Translations under genes and position numbers: made by a program | The notes under the pieces: model-generated | What the model saw: the letters and a program-made list of their open reading frames with translations, nothing else | What the model was told of the DNA's origin: nothing | Databases searched by the model: none | NCBI GenBank assembly: GCA_023078555.1 | Contig: CM041200.1 | Span: 1,744,001-1,808,000 of the forward strand | Reading direction: 5' to 3' | Source: Ulva prolifera | Lineage: Eukaryota > Chlorophyta > Ulvophyceae > Ulvales > Ulvaceae | Length of the DNA stretch: 64,000 bases | Shown: positions 1 through 10,838 of the stretch, piece by piece | How positions within the stretch are numbered: the stretch's first letter is position 1 | Layout of the letters: each line of letters begins with the position of its first letter

Positions 1-10
1 GAATCAGCGA

Positions 11-328
11 GTGTCAATTTTGCCAACCAAGAAAGCTGCAGCGGCGGTTTTGGCACAGCAAGCGAGTTTCGTTGATCTTATATGCACGATGCCCACGCGC
101 ATTCACAACCACTTCGCCAGGGCGTTGGTGGACACGGCAGCAAACCATAGCATGATCACTCGCGGTTTTTTGGAGCGCCATAACATCCCCTTTCTATCTA
201 CACACAGCGTAACGGTTGGAATTTCAGCATCGGAGGCACCATGTTTAGGGACTGTCTTGTTAAGTGCGCGGGTAGGACGACGGGTCATTACAGTGAAATT
301 CACAGTAGTGGATTCGCTGCCCGCGTGA
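11..328 (+). pseudogene. Gypsy retropepsin-like aspartic protease segment
   Basis: This 105-residue open stretch carries the retropepsin active-site region, ALVDTAANHSMI, around residues 38-49, with DTA in place of the usual DTG or DSG. A hydrophobic strand pattern follows (TVGISASEAPCLGTVLLSA). The frame closes at a TGA at 326-328, but the same frame is open on both sides and continues into the reverse transcriptase. I read it as part of the pol polyprotein with one nonsense change, not a separate gene. The Gly-to-Ala change beside the catalytic Asp may lower activity. The start lies left of the window. Confidence 0.75.
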
Positions 329-2258
329 GCGGATTCATTCCACCCAAACGAGGCACTATTTGCACTTGATGTGATATCAGCCGTCAACATGTCCATCACT
401 TTTAAACATCCGCGCATTGTTATTCATGTCCCACCAGTAAAACATGGACGCAAGAAGACGGGACAGCCCTACTTCCATGTCATTCACGCCAGCCACGCAC
501 AAGTCACAACGGAATCCAGTCCACAGGAAGATTTCTTAATATCGCAACGTGAACTGAAGAGTCTCACAAACAGGGCGAGGCGCGGTCAGCAGCCATTGTT
601 TGTGGCACACATTAAATCCTCACATGCAGCAACAACAAATGTTAGTTGTGCCAGCACAAAACGAACCGGATACCTATCACGACAAAATGCTCCGGCAAAT
701 GTCCCACAAGACACATCATGTATCCCTGCTTGCATTAAAGCGGTTGTGGACAAACATCAAGCGCCTGGAGGCACGTTAGGGCCACCACCCCCCAACACAT
801 CTGCATCCGGATTTGAAATGGACATTGACTTGTTGCCAGGCGCTAGGCCCAGAGCGGCGCGCCAGTATAGATTAACACCGAGGGAACAACTGGAACTGGA
901 AAAGCAGCTTAATCATCTAATCTCCATGGGGTGGGTGCAACCCTCTGTTTCTCCTTGGGCTAGCTGTGTCCTTTTTGCCCCCAAACCTGGCGGCAAGTTG
1001 AGACTTTGCATTGAATATCGGTATCTGAACGAGCACACAATTAAGAATACATACCCATTGCCACGTATCGACACGCTGCTAGACCAGCTGCAAGGGCACA
1101 AATACTTCTCAGCATTGGATTTGCAATCAGGCTACCACCAAATTCGTCTCTCGGAGTCAGCTGGCCCTAAAACTGCTTTTAGAACACCGGACGGCCTATA
1201 TGAGTGGAAGGTCATGCCGTTCGACTTGTCCAATGCGCCCTCGGTGTTTCAGAACGCAATGAATGTTGTCTTGAAAGGACTTATAGGTAAAATTTGTCTT
1301 GCTTATCTCGACGATATTGTGGTTTTGGCACGATCGGAATCTGAGCATGCGACGAACTTGAATCTAGTGTTAACACGATTAGCAGAGCATAACTTCTACT
1401 GCAACATGGATAAATGCCAATTTGCACTGCAAGAGATTAAGTACCTAGGACATGTTGTCACGGCGGACACAGTCCAGCCGGACCCATATAAAGTTCAGGT
1501 GCTACAAGATTGGCCGGTTACGGACTTGCAAAAATCGACAAACAATATTAGATCGTTTCTCGGATTAGCGGGTTACTTCAGGAGGTTTATTCCGAAGTTC
1601 CCAACCTTGGCCGCGCCTTTGTTGCAGCGTATCAGCTCCAAGGAGCAGTTACCTTGGACGCTACAATGCGAACAGGCATTTACAAACATTAAACAATCTC
1701 TGATCAACGCTACTGTTATGCGCCACCCGGATCTTAACAAATCATTCCACATCTATACTGACGCATCAGATTATGCTTATGGTGTTGTGCTGACTCAGGA
1801 ACATGAGGATACTCTCTGTCCTGTTGCGTGGATTGGCCGTAAATTGAATAAGGCTGAAGAAAATTATTATACACTAGAAAAAGAGCTTGGAGCGATTGTT
1901 TTTGCTTACCGCCAATGGCGATGTTATCTGGAAAACAATCACACAGTGTTTATTCACTCTGACCACAACCCCCTTAGATTTCTACAAACTCAAAAGAAGC
2001 TCACCGGCAAACATGCCAGGTGGCTCGAGTCTCTGTCCCGTATTGACTGGAAAATTACTTACATTCCAGGGGACAAGAATGTTGTAGCCGATGCTGTTAG
2101 CAGAGCAACTCACTTGCCTAGCACGGAGATCACGTTGCATGACGGCCACACGCTAGCCGCAGAACGGCCTCACGAACCTTACCGAGCATTAGCACTGACC
2201 AGCCTTCTAGTGCGCAGGTCCACCGGCCCCGCACCGGATTTATCGGAGGCATTCCCTC
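329..2258 (+). pseudogene. Gypsy reverse transcriptase and RNase H, cut by copia insertion
   Basis: The frame contains the RT palm and fingers: VQPSVSPWASCVLFAPKPGG, KLRLCIEYRYLNEHT and FSALDLQSGYHQIRL, then the catalytic box CLAYLDDIVV (YLDD in place of YVDD). The connection segment SFLGLAGYFRRFI and the RNase H domain follow, with FHIYTDASDYAYGVVL, YYTLEKELGAIVFA and FIHSDHNPLRF supplying the acidic residues. It is a typical Ty3/gypsy module. Coding stops where the copia LTR begins at 2,259; the apparent TAA at 2,264-2,266 belongs to that LTR. The same frame resumes after 8,284. Confidence 0.92.
2254..2258. repeat. Target-site duplication, left copy (CCCTC)
   Basis: Five bases, CCCTC, directly before the copia LTR. 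The same five bases follow the other LTR at 8,280-8,284. This is the staggered-cut signature of integrase and fixes both element ends. Confidence 0.93.
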
Positions 2259-2633
2259 TGTTATAAACGAGAACCTATTATGTGTGCATTAGGAGGTTAG
2301 TAGTGCCTATACCTGGAGAGCCGCCAGGTCGTACGAAAGGTCACTACACAGATCAGGGAGAATACTGCACTGGATGCAAGACAGTGCAGGAACCTATGGA
2401 AGATGAAAGAGAAAGGTTACTTCAGACTTGGACGCATACGACTATATGCGACCATTCGTGCATGTCTACCGTGGCCCAATGACAATGGCCCGGGGCGAGC
2501 CGCTCACGGAGCGCCCCAAGTATGCTCATGCATACTATCCTAACATAACACGGGTTGGGCCCTTGGCCACCATACCCATGCGCAGACTTGCGCGTCATGC
2601 ATTGCAGTTGTACCTAGACACTGATTTATGACA
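2259..2633 (-). repeat. Copia 3' LTR (left in window)
   Basis: 375 bp; on the minus strand it begins TGTCATAAATC and ends GTTTATAACA, giving TG...CA ends with a short imperfect inverted repeat. It matches the LTR at 7,905-8,279 at all but one position by eye. As the element reads leftwards this is the downstream LTR, preceded by a polypurine tract at 2,634-2,642. Confidence 0.95.
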
Positions 2634-2642
2634 CTCCCCTAG
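2634..2642 (-). other. Copia polypurine tract
   Basis: On the minus strand CTAGGGGAG lies immediately before the 3' LTR. The same bases precede the LTR of the second copia copy at 13,027-13,035, supporting a conserved plus-strand priming site. Confidence 0.8.
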
Positions 2643-2728
2643 AAGGTCTTCTGATCTTGAATTAGATGCAGTTTCTCTCGCACGTCCTTCAATGCAGGTC
2701 CAGGCAAAACCTTAGTGAAGACATCAGC

Positions 2729-4174
2729 TTACTGGTCTTTGGTCCCTACCCATTGCACTTGGATCTCATCCGCCTCTACAAATTCTCGGACCCGTAGGTG
2801 CCGCACTCGAATATGTTTGGACCTATCACTAGAGATTGGATTGTTTGCAAGGATATTCGCACTTTTATTATCTCCCCAAAGCACCGGTTTTTCTGGACGA
2901 AGATGCAAGTCTAGCAACAATTGCTTGGCCCACATCAACTCGTTTGCTGCACTACTCATTGCTATCAATTCTGCCTCGGTCGTATCACCAGCTGTGATCG
3001 CCTGTCTCTTTGACCTCCAGAACACAGTATTGCCATACACCCGTAGGAGTAGGCCACTTATGCTCTTCAAACTCTTGTCATTTGCAAAATCAGCATCAGT
3101 GTATCCCTCAAGCAAACAGCTCTTCTCAGACGAGCCCTTAAACACCATACAAAGTCCCTTCGTGGACTGCAGGTATCTCAGCACATGCTGCACCGCTGAC
3201 CAATGCTCCTTTAAGCTACACCCCATATGCTTGGCCAAAGCATTACAGGCATAAGAAATATCAGGTCGCGTAACTACAGCCAGGTACTGGATTCCCCCTA
3301 CAGCACTCATGAACTGAGCGTGCTCTGCCTGAGTGGCAACCTCAAGGTCAGGGTAGTCCTTCGCGCTCCTCAACTGTTGCCGTGGCACCAGTGGAGTCGG
3401 ACTGGGTCTGCAATCTGCCATGCTAAACTTTTCTAGCAGATTCACAATCTTCTGCTCTTGGGACAACGTGATCGTTCTCTTCTTCCTGTCACGCTTGATA
3501 GAGGCGCCTAATGCCCAAGACAAATCGCCTAAGTCCCTTCCGGTGAACACTTTGAGAATTCGGTCTATCAACTCCTTCAGGCCCGTGGACCGTCCGAAGA
3601 TAAACAAATCATCAACCCATAGGAAGATGAAACATCTACCAGTTTTCCTAACATACAGTGCAGGATCTGAGTGTGAGCGAACAAAGCCCATCTCACCCAG
3701 TAGACGTGCAAGCGCCTTGTGCCATTCACGTGCTGCTTGCTTCAAGCCATACAGGGTCTTAAGCAGTTTCCACACTCGACTGGTGCCATCGTTCAAAACC
3801 TGGGGTTGTTCTACATAAACAGTCTCATTCATGACCCCATTGAGAAAGGCACACTGGATGTCTACGTGTTTCATCTCTAAATCTTCCACTGCAGCTATTG
3901 ACAGAACAACACGAAGAGTGGCATAGCTCCCTACTGGAGCCCACGTCTCAAAGAAATCTACACCCTCCTCCTGGGTAAACCCTCTAGCAACATACCGCGC
4001 CTTGTAACGCTGGATCTCTCCTGTAGGTCCCCTCTTAATCTTCATGACCCATTTACCAGAGATGGCCTTAGCCCCTACTGGCAATTCTACCAATTCATAG
4101 GTGCCATGCTCACTCAAAGAGTTCACCTCTTCCTCCAGAGCTACCATCCACTTCTCCCTATCAGGCCCAGCCAA
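2729..4174 (-). pseudogene. Copia reverse transcriptase and RNase H
   Basis: The 481-residue frame carries copia RT landmarks: VDFFETWAPVGSYATLRVVL, HVDIQCAFLNGVMNETVYVE, LLKTLYGLKQAAREWHKAL and FIFLWVDDLFIFG (WVDD in place of YVDD). RNase H follows with LEGYTDADFANDK, FWRSKRQAITAGDTTEAELI and LWGDNKSANILANN. The same frame is open upstream to about 4,430 but for one stop at 4,184-4,186, so the listed start is where the open frame resumes. This half of pol would be made only if upstream breaks were bypassed. Confidence 0.92.
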
Positions 4175-4426
4175 CGCTGCCTTCTAGGGTGGATTGTCTG
4201 GATCAGCAGGTTTCTTCTTCATGACAGCAGCAACCCGGCGGGATGGACGTCGCCGGCTTGACTGACCACCGCCATGTTCCACATGCTCAGCTACCTCTGC
4301 ATCAAGCAACGCACTGTCAGCCGTAGCTGCCATGCTTGAACTGCCCGCAACCTTTGATGCTACTGTCTGCTCACTCACATCACTATGCTCATCATCACAA
4401 GCTACAGTATCTATCCTCTCCAGCGA

Positions 4427-4759
4427 CAGGTGAGCTGGGCGGACTTACCTCTCCCCTAGGGACAAATCCGCCTCCTGAACTGAACATGAGTTCCTCCCCT
4501 GGACCCAGGCGGCTAGCCATAGCTTGGCCAAACCCGGGCATGTCAAGGGAGGGTCCTGTCAAGACGCGTGTTAGTCTCATCGAGTGTGCACAGGGGTTAA
4601 TGCGCGTGCCTGAGCTTGTAAGCATGCTGACTGTGCATGACGACGTGGAGGGGAGCGTACCTTGCCATCGCGTAAAGTCGCGCGGCAGAAATGAAAGTAA
4701 GAATTGAACCGGTGACCTCATGAGTACACACTACATGCTCTACCACTGGGGCTCACCTG
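4427..4759 (-). repeat. tRNA-like (SINE-like) insertion inside copia
   Basis: On the minus strand the segment opens CAGGTGAGC and closes GCTCACCTG, 9-bp inverted ends 333 bp apart. Just inside the first end are an A-box-like stretch (AGCCCCAGTGGTAGAGCA) and, about 30 bp on, a B-box-like stretch (GGTTCAATTC), the two internal RNA polymerase III promoter elements of a tRNA. No clean cloverleaf folds: the T-arm stem does not pair. It sits exactly where copia coding is disrupted between integrase and RT. I infer a tRNA-derived short element; a spliceable intron-like unit is the alternative, since the ends also read as GTGAGC donor and CAG acceptor. No target duplication was found. Confidence 0.5.
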
Positions 4760-4801
4760 AAGCAACGAGTCCTTTGTTAGATGTCTCCTCCCTTGATTAT
4801 G

Positions 4802-7651
4802 TCATGTATATTCTTGGATCCCCAGATATGGATATCCCACAACAGGTCCCCCAACATCTTTTGTTTGATCTATCTGTTGCTTAACTCGTTCTATAGTTTC
4901 TTTGCTAGGTTCGACAGCCGAAATGTCGGCAGTGGTCTTATGGACCCCCCCAGACTGTACTGTATTGATGTCCCTACCCGTCGCATTCCTATATCTACCT
5001 AAATTGGCCAAAAGGCGCTCAAGCTTGTCTGCAAGATGTTCCCTCTTCAGGCGGTTCATGACAGCGGAACTAGGAACCAGATTCGCTGCAGCGGTCCCAC
5101 ACAACATCCCCTCAGGCCATGCACGGCGTGTTATGTTGGTTGGACACATGAGCGCTCTCAGTCTATCAGAAGTGGCACCACATTCACGCTCAGCTATGCC
5201 ATTGCCCTGATGATTGCCTGGTGCACAGTCTTCCCAAACAATGTGCTTGTCACGAAGATAGGCCTGGAAGACATGGCCTAGAAATTCTCCGCCGCGGTCA
5301 CCACGCAGGAATCTAACACGTCCTGGAACAGGCGGCTGGCCTTTCTTGATGACAACTTGCCCAGGAACAACTGTAGAATTGCAGTGTTCTATGATCTCTA
5401 CTAGCAATTCAGGGACTCTGGACTTTGCATCCATAGGGATAGTGAATCTAAAACGGGAAAATTCATCAACTACAATCAGCGCATACTTTGCTTTCCCAAC
5501 TCCCATAGGAGTAATGGGACCTAGAACATCCGCATGCAAGCACGCCCCCGGATACGTCGCACAAGAGTGCGTGACTGTCTCGCCGTGCTGGCTACTAGAC
5601 CCGGTACCATTTCTAGCAATCATACAGCCGTGGCATTTGTCTATCTCAGCGCTCACTTTTGCTGGATCAATACGCAAGCCCTGGTACATCTTGGCCTTAG
5701 CCATCAGACGCAGGTTTGTGGCTCCTGTGAGGAAACTAACATGAGACAAGAATGTAGTATTCAATTTTTCTTGTCCAGGCACATTTGGAGACCCAACTAA
5801 AGCAGCTACACGACTGTACGAGACCTCGTCATCCTCTAGTTTCGCAACCGAATTGGCAGCAGACCAAACGGCGGGATTACTAACTCGCGAGCCCCATAGG
5901 ACTGGCTTTCCCACATCCGTAGTCACAACAAACACTGGCCGATTCTGGTGGTCATGCGATTGAGTAATCCGACCCTCCGTGTGGCCCATGGCCTGGTCAG
6001 AAAACCCAGGTACAAAAACAAGATCACCTCCTTCTGTCGCCACACGCGTTTGCAAGGTGATGCCGACATTCTTCAACAAATGTGTAGACAAAATGTTGAA
6101 AGGACAGTGCGGCACATACAAGCAATTCGGGATCTCAATGGTCAGATCCTTGATCTCCCCATCCATCGTGACATAGGACCCCAGACGGAAACATATAGTT
6201 CCCTCCCCCAGAACTGGAGTATCCTCATCCCCTATTGGGTGAATGCACTCTACAGATGCAGCATGCATTGACAAGAACAGCTCGGGGTTCCTAATGACAT
6301 GGACATCAGATCCGCTGTCCACCAGGAAGTTCAGGCTTTCGCCCAGGTGCGCAACATCCGTCAAGGAGAAGTCGTCGCTAGGAAATCGCACGACAGCAAC
6401 AGAGTTGCCATTGCCTCGTCCTCGTCCGCGTCCTCTGCCGGCGCCTCGTCCCTGGCGGCTGGCGTTGTTGGCAGCCTGGTTCTGAAGATACTTCCTGACT
6501 TCCGGATGCAAATCCGGGCAGTCCTTCTGGAGGTGTCCAGTCTTCTTGCATACGTGGCAGGTGCGCGTCTCGCCATTGGCGATCGCGGCGACAGCTGCCG
6601 GTTGTCCTCGGTTCCCATTGCCCCCTCTGTAGCCATGGCCTTGGCCGTGGCCTCGGCCTGCTATGCCACCACCATGTGCGGGCCCACAAGCATCTAAAGC
6701 CTGGGCATGGTTGGTAATGGCAGCTATTTGAGTCAGGAAATCTTTTCCGCCCTGCTCACTACGCAATGATACATACTCTCGGCCGAGAGGCTCAAACAAC
6801 TTGTTGCTGACCTGATATGGAGCAGGCGCAGCACCGAGAGCAGTAAGCTGGTTCACCAGCGACATGATGAGTGTACAATAATCCTCAACTTGTTTTGCCC
6901 TGGCACCTCTGAGCGTGGCACGAGAGAACCTATCCCAGAGACTCCTAACCTCAGCCTCTTTGCTGGGCATATACTTGGCTCTCAAGGCAGCCCAAATATC
7001 ACACAGCGTAGTATGAACCCGGACATACTCTAAGTCCTGTGCAGGCAGCTGAAAACAGACTACAGCCAACACCTTATCATGGACACTTGTCTCAGGTCCA
7101 GTGGGGAAAACAGTGAGCAAATGGTACAGGCCATGGCCTTTCAACCATAGCTCGACACGGAACTCAAAGGTTGAGAACCTCTCGCCCCTTGCAAAATCCC
7201 AAGACGGGGTCTTGCCTTTGTCTATTGCGGGTTCACGCACAGACACAGCTCTCATTGCATCTACAATAGCATTAGCATCGACTACAGTACCAGGCGGATG
7301 GAGATCAGCGACAGGGCCAGCATTGCCTTGAGCCATAGCTCGCAGCGCAGCAGCCTGAGCCTCAGCATCCGATCGTGCCTGTTCCGCTCGCTGTAAAGCA
7401 TCACGGAGAGAGTTTGCTTCAACCTGGGCGCGCATTGCCATAGCATTGGCAGCCTCAAGCTGAGAGGCAGCTCGGGCAGCAGCAGCATGCCCTCGGGTGC
7501 CGGCTACAGGGCCTAGTGAGCTAGCACCAGCTCCTGCAGCCCTACCTGTGGCTTGAGCAGCTACAGCCATGGCTGAGCGCTCAGCCTCGAGTCTTTGTGC
7601 ATCAGCCATAGCTTCAGCATCAAAGTTCTCGACTGATTCAGGATTAGACAT
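4802..7651 (-). CDS. Copia Gag-protease-integrase polyprotein, N-terminal part
   Basis: A 949-residue frame starts at an ATG at 7,651. An alanine-rich coiled-coil-like start (residues 1-110) leads to a Gag core and a CCHC zinc knuckle, CHVCKKTGHLQKDC, near residue 365, followed by a Gly/Arg-rich stretch. A copia protease site, FLVDSGSDVHVI, is near residue 445. The integrase has a pre-integrase zinc region (KCHGCMIARNG) and acidic residues in HADVLGP, RGDRGGEFLG and GNGIAERE. The frame ends at 4,802 before RT, while the RT frame resumes beyond 4,430, so the polyprotein is split. In this recent insertion the break could be an early mutation or the tRNA-like insertion. Confidence 0.93.
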   Translation of the reverse strand: MSNPESVENFDAEAMADAQRLEAERSAMAVAAQATGRAAGAGASSLGPVAGTRGHAAAARAASQLEAANAMAMRAQVEANSLRDALQRAEQARSDAEAQAAALRAMAQGNAGPVADLHPPGTVVDANAIVDAMRAVSVREPAIDKGKTPSWDFARGERFSTFEFRVELWLKGHGLYHLLTVFPTGPETSVHDKVLAVVCFQLPAQDLEYVRVHTTLCDIWAALRAKYMPSKEAEVRSLWDRFSRATLRGARAKQVEDYCTLIMSLVNQLTALGAAPAPYQVSNKLFEPLGREYVSLRSEQGGKDFLTQIAAITNHAQALDACGPAHGGGIAGRGHGQGHGYRGGNGNRGQPAAVAAIANGETRTCHVCKKTGHLQKDCPDLHPEVRKYLQNQAANNASRQGRGAGRGRGRGRGNGNSVAVVRFPSDDFSLTDVAHLGESLNFLVDSGSDVHVIRNPELFLSMHAASVECIHPIGDEDTPVLGEGTICFRLGSYVTMDGEIKDLTIEIPNCLYVPHCPFNILSTHLLKNVGITLQTRVATEGGDLVFVPGFSDQAMGHTEGRITQSHDHQNRPVFVVTTDVGKPVLWGSRVSNPAVWSAANSVAKLEDDEVSYSRVAALVGSPNVPGQEKLNTTFLSHVSFLTGATNLRLMAKAKMYQGLRIDPAKVSAEIDKCHGCMIARNGTGSSSQHGETVTHSCATYPGACLHADVLGPITPMGVGKAKYALIVVDEFSRFRFTIPMDAKSRVPELLVEIIEHCNSTVVPGQVVIKKGQPPVPGRVRFLRGDRGGEFLGHVFQAYLRDKHIVWEDCAPGNHQGNGIAERECGATSDRLRALMCPTNITRRAWPEGMLCGTAAANLVPSSAVMNRLKREHLADKLERLLANLGRYRNATGRDINTVQSGGVHKTTADISAVEPSKETIERVKQQIDQTKDVGGPVVGYPYLGIQEYT

Positions 7652-7893
7652 CTACCTGCAGCGAAACAAATCTGCTTTCGCTAAGGGTCAAGTCGATCAA
7701 ACCCGTAGGCTTTGACGACGCACAATCCTAAACCGTCGTCATTCAGTTCACAATCAAACATGTGACAACCTGTGACATAATGACGGTTGATCTGGTCATT
7801 GATTACGCACTGATGACAGTGCGGTTGCCCGTAGCCGCGCGCAATCATATGACAACCACCTCATCGCGCAACTAATGCAGCGACACAACACAT

Positions 7894-7904
7894 CACCGAT
7901 ACCA
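7894..7904 (-). other. Copia primer-binding site (initiator tRNA-Met type)
   Basis: Directly inside the 5' LTR, the minus strand reads TGGTATCGGTG. Plant copia elements classically carry TGGTATCAGAGC, complementary to the 3' end of initiator methionine tRNA. The first seven bases agree; the rest differ, so the exact tRNA should be checked against the host gene. Confidence 0.7.
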
Positions 7905-8279
7905 TGTTATAAACGAGAACCTATTATGTGTGCATTAGGAGGTTAGTAGTGCCTATACCTGGAGAGCCGCCAGGTCGTACGAAAGGTCACTACACAGATC
8001 AGGGAGAATACTGCACTGGATGCAAGACAGTGCAGGAACCTATGGAAGATGTAAGAGAAAGGTTACTTCAGACTTGGACGCATACGACTATATGCGACCA
8101 TTCGTGCATGTCTACCGTGGCCCAATGACAATGGCCCGGGGCGAGCCGCTCACGGAGCGCCCCAAGTATGCTCATGCATACTATCCTAACATAACACGGG
8201 TTGGGCCCTTGGCCACCATACCCATGCGCAGACTTGCGCGTCATGCATTGCAGTTGTACCTAGACACTGATTTATGACA
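7905..8279 (-). repeat. Copia 5' LTR (right in window)
   Basis: 375 bp, near-identical to 2,259-2,633. It is the promoter-bearing LTR of the minus-strand element and is followed inward by the primer-binding site. The second target-site copy CCCTC follows outward at 8,280-8,284. Confidence 0.95.
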
Positions 8280-8418
8280 CCCTCCACTACCATTGTCACA
8301 GGCTCCATCACATGGCACGGCACTTATGGAGTCCCGCAGGGTTACCCCGTCGGCTTGGCAGTCTGCTCCACTTCCGGCCGCCACGAATTTATTCTCCCGC
8401 ACAACACGGGGACAGTAG

Positions 8419-10530
8419 TTAACCTGGGCGCTACAGCAGCTCAGCCGCCAGCCAAGCAACCCCGCTTACTCAGTCGTGCAGAGAATGCTGGACCAGAGCA
8501 ACCGCTCGCTACCGGCCACGACTCCGCGGCGGCCCCGGTCACAACCCCCGTTACAGGCTGCGCCCTCAACACGGCGCAGCAACCGGTTTCAGTCCCTCAG
8601 CCCGCCGCTCAGCCCCCCAGCGAGTCCGCAACAGCCGTCCACTCCGATGCCCAACCAACTTGCGGACTTGACGACGACTCCGAGCCCTGGCTCCGGGAAC
8701 TTAGGGCAGCACTCCTCGGCGAGTGATTCTGCCGACATTGTTCTCGACCCTCAGGCCATCGACGACATTGGTACGAATCTCATCGACCAGCACAATCACC
8801 ATCTTACTCTTGACACCGTGATTGATTCATTTTGGGAACGCTTGCGTAAGGGTTATGCACATGACCCTGCATTTCGTGAACCGCCGAAGCAATTTCGGTT
8901 TGATAAACATCTGCAAGCATATTTTTGCGAGCACAAGCTTGTCATTCCGGATTATGATGGTCTTCGCAAACAAATCTTGTTGTGGCACCATGTGCATCCG
9001 TGGCATGCACACTTGGGTGTACATAGAACACAAGCTCTTATTATGGATACGTTTCATTGGCCCAACATCAGCGGGGACATCAAATCGTTTGTATCGCAGT
9101 GTCATTCATGTCAAATAATGAAATCTCCCGGTTCCACAGTTAGCACCCTATCACCCCTTCCAGTACCCACAGCATGCTGGCGGGTTGTTAGCTTGGATAT
9201 GATCACGCAACTGCCCCGCACTGTGTCTGGTTTTGATTGCATCGTCGTTTTCGTTGACCAGTTTTCTAAGATGGTCCGCCTTGTCCCTGCACTCAGTACT
9301 CTGGACGGGCCAGGCTTTGCCAAGTTGTTCTTCCAGCATATTTACCCACACTATGGCTTGCCGTTGGGTATATGTAGTGATCGCGGAGTGCAATGGAACA
9401 ATAAATTCTTTCAATCCGTTTGGGAGCACATGGGCATTCGGCTACGGTTAACTTTCTCTTATCACCCCCAAGCAAATGGTCAGGTGGAACGCATGAACAG
9501 AGTCATTGGAGAAGCACTGAGACATTTTGTCAGTCCAGCACACGACGACTGGGATAAATTCTTGCCGCACATCGAGTTCAGCATTAACAGTTCCAAAAAA
9601 GAAAGCAGTGGTTGCAGCCCGTTTCAACTCAATCGCATTACACCCCCCTTATCCCCGACTGCTTTGGCATTTGGTATGTCGACATCGCGAAAACCACATG
9701 CGTCTGTCTTGCATCGGATGTATTACCACTTAGCCAAGCAATCTCTGAATGAAGCCAAGCAAAGCATGTGGGCTGGCACTGTCCAACCTGAATACTTTGA
9801 GCATTTCCGAGCAGGAAAGAATGTTCTGCTGTCCTTGTCAAAACTCGCGCTGCATCACCCGTCCCTTAGACGCAAATTCACTGCCAAATGGGCGGGCCCC
9901 TGTCAAATCCTTGAGCTGGTCGGCACCAGAGCTGCGCGATTGCAACTGCCTGCAACGCTGCAGCAACTTCGCATACACAATGTGTTTCATTTCTCATGTT
10001 TAAAACCGTACGTTGCGTCTCATCTGCATGAGAACTCCAGCGCACCTAAATTGTCCCGGCCCACAGACGCCAATAAAGTGTTCGAAGTGGAAGCCATCCT
10101 TGATTATAGACGCACGCATACACCCGTTGTCCAGTCCAAAGAGACAGGCCCCATGAAAGGTCCTCACTACTTAGTTAGTTGGAAAGGGTACTCCCCGCAA
10201 CACAACTTATGGCTCCCTGTTAATGAGCTGGAGAACTGTTTGGACAAAGTGGCTGATTATATGTTCCAGAATGCGTCTTCCAAACAACGCGACGTTCTGA
10301 TCCAACAGTTCCCGCGCACGGCCCGTGCTAAACTAGCGCACCTGCTGCAACGTGCTCAACAGTCGACCCGGCGCGGGATCGACACGGCACCCACCATTAT
10401 GTCGCGCCCGCCACGCTTGACGCCTAGGACTAGGCGTCGCTCGGCGCGCCCGGTAGACACCGAACCGGCGCTTAAAGCAGCCACATCGCGCCGGCTTTAT
10501 TGCTCCAGCTGCGCTACATGCCTGTACTAG
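8419..10530 (+). pseudogene. Gypsy integrase with C-terminal chromodomain
   Basis: The frame is the one used by the gypsy RT, reopened after a TAG at 8,416-8,418. A Pro/Ser/Gln-rich linker leads to an HHCC zinc domain (HHVHPWHAHLGVH ... CHSCQIMK). The catalytic core has Asp in SLDMITQLPRT, Asp in GICSDRGVQWNN and Glu in ANGQVERMNRV. A GPY/F-type region (FTAKWAGPCQILELVG) and a chromodomain (FEVEAILDYR ... YLVSWKGYSPQHNLW) follow. Chromodomains of this class are thought to steer integration to marked chromatin. The tail is basic, with TPRTRRRSARP. The core reads intact; only the upstream stops and the copia insertion disable it. Confidence 0.92.
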
Positions 10531-10838
10531 GTCTTCGCTGCGCCCGCTATGTGTTGAAGGGGACGCCTGGATTTATTATAGCACTTACAGGGCATTCACA
10601 CGGTCGTCAGGAGTTGGGATCGACGCAGGTATTGCTTGACCGTATCCTGCCCGCTCCGCCGACATTTGTCGGTCTTAGGTCCATGTGCGTGATCACATAG
10701 GAACCAACACTGCCACCCCCACAGCACTCGTCATGCTGGGCACGGCCATTCACTGGGTAGAGCCCCAGCACGGCAGCGACTCGTACCTTACCTGCCTTGA
10801 GTGTACCATTATTTTCATTATTTTGTCTACAAGTCGTT

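Larger units (their letters stand above)
2259..8279 (-). mobile_element. Ty1/copia LTR retrotransposon, young, inserted in gypsy pol
   Basis: The element reads on the minus strand and spans 6,021 bp. It has two 375-bp LTRs that differ at one visible position (2,406 A, 8,052 T). It is flanked by the 5-bp direct repeat CCCTC (2,254-2,258 and 8,280-8,284). A primer-binding site and polypurine tract sit at the correct internal ends. Internal order is Gag with CCHC knuckle, protease, integrase, reverse transcriptase, RNase H, the copia order. Near-identical LTRs and an intact target duplication mean recent insertion. The coding region is broken between integrase and RT, in a zone holding a tRNA-like insertion, so this copy looks non-autonomous despite its youth. 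Confidence 0.95.

Noticed and set aside
2282-2631. Short frames inside the copia LTR, repeated at 7,928-8,277
   Set aside because: They duplicate because the LTRs duplicate; they run against the element's direction and have no domain.
8274-8726. A 150-residue frame overlapping the start of gypsy integrase
   Set aside because: It is out of frame with RT and integrase; the other frame rejoins pol on both sides of the copia insertion and carries the zinc and catalytic motifs.
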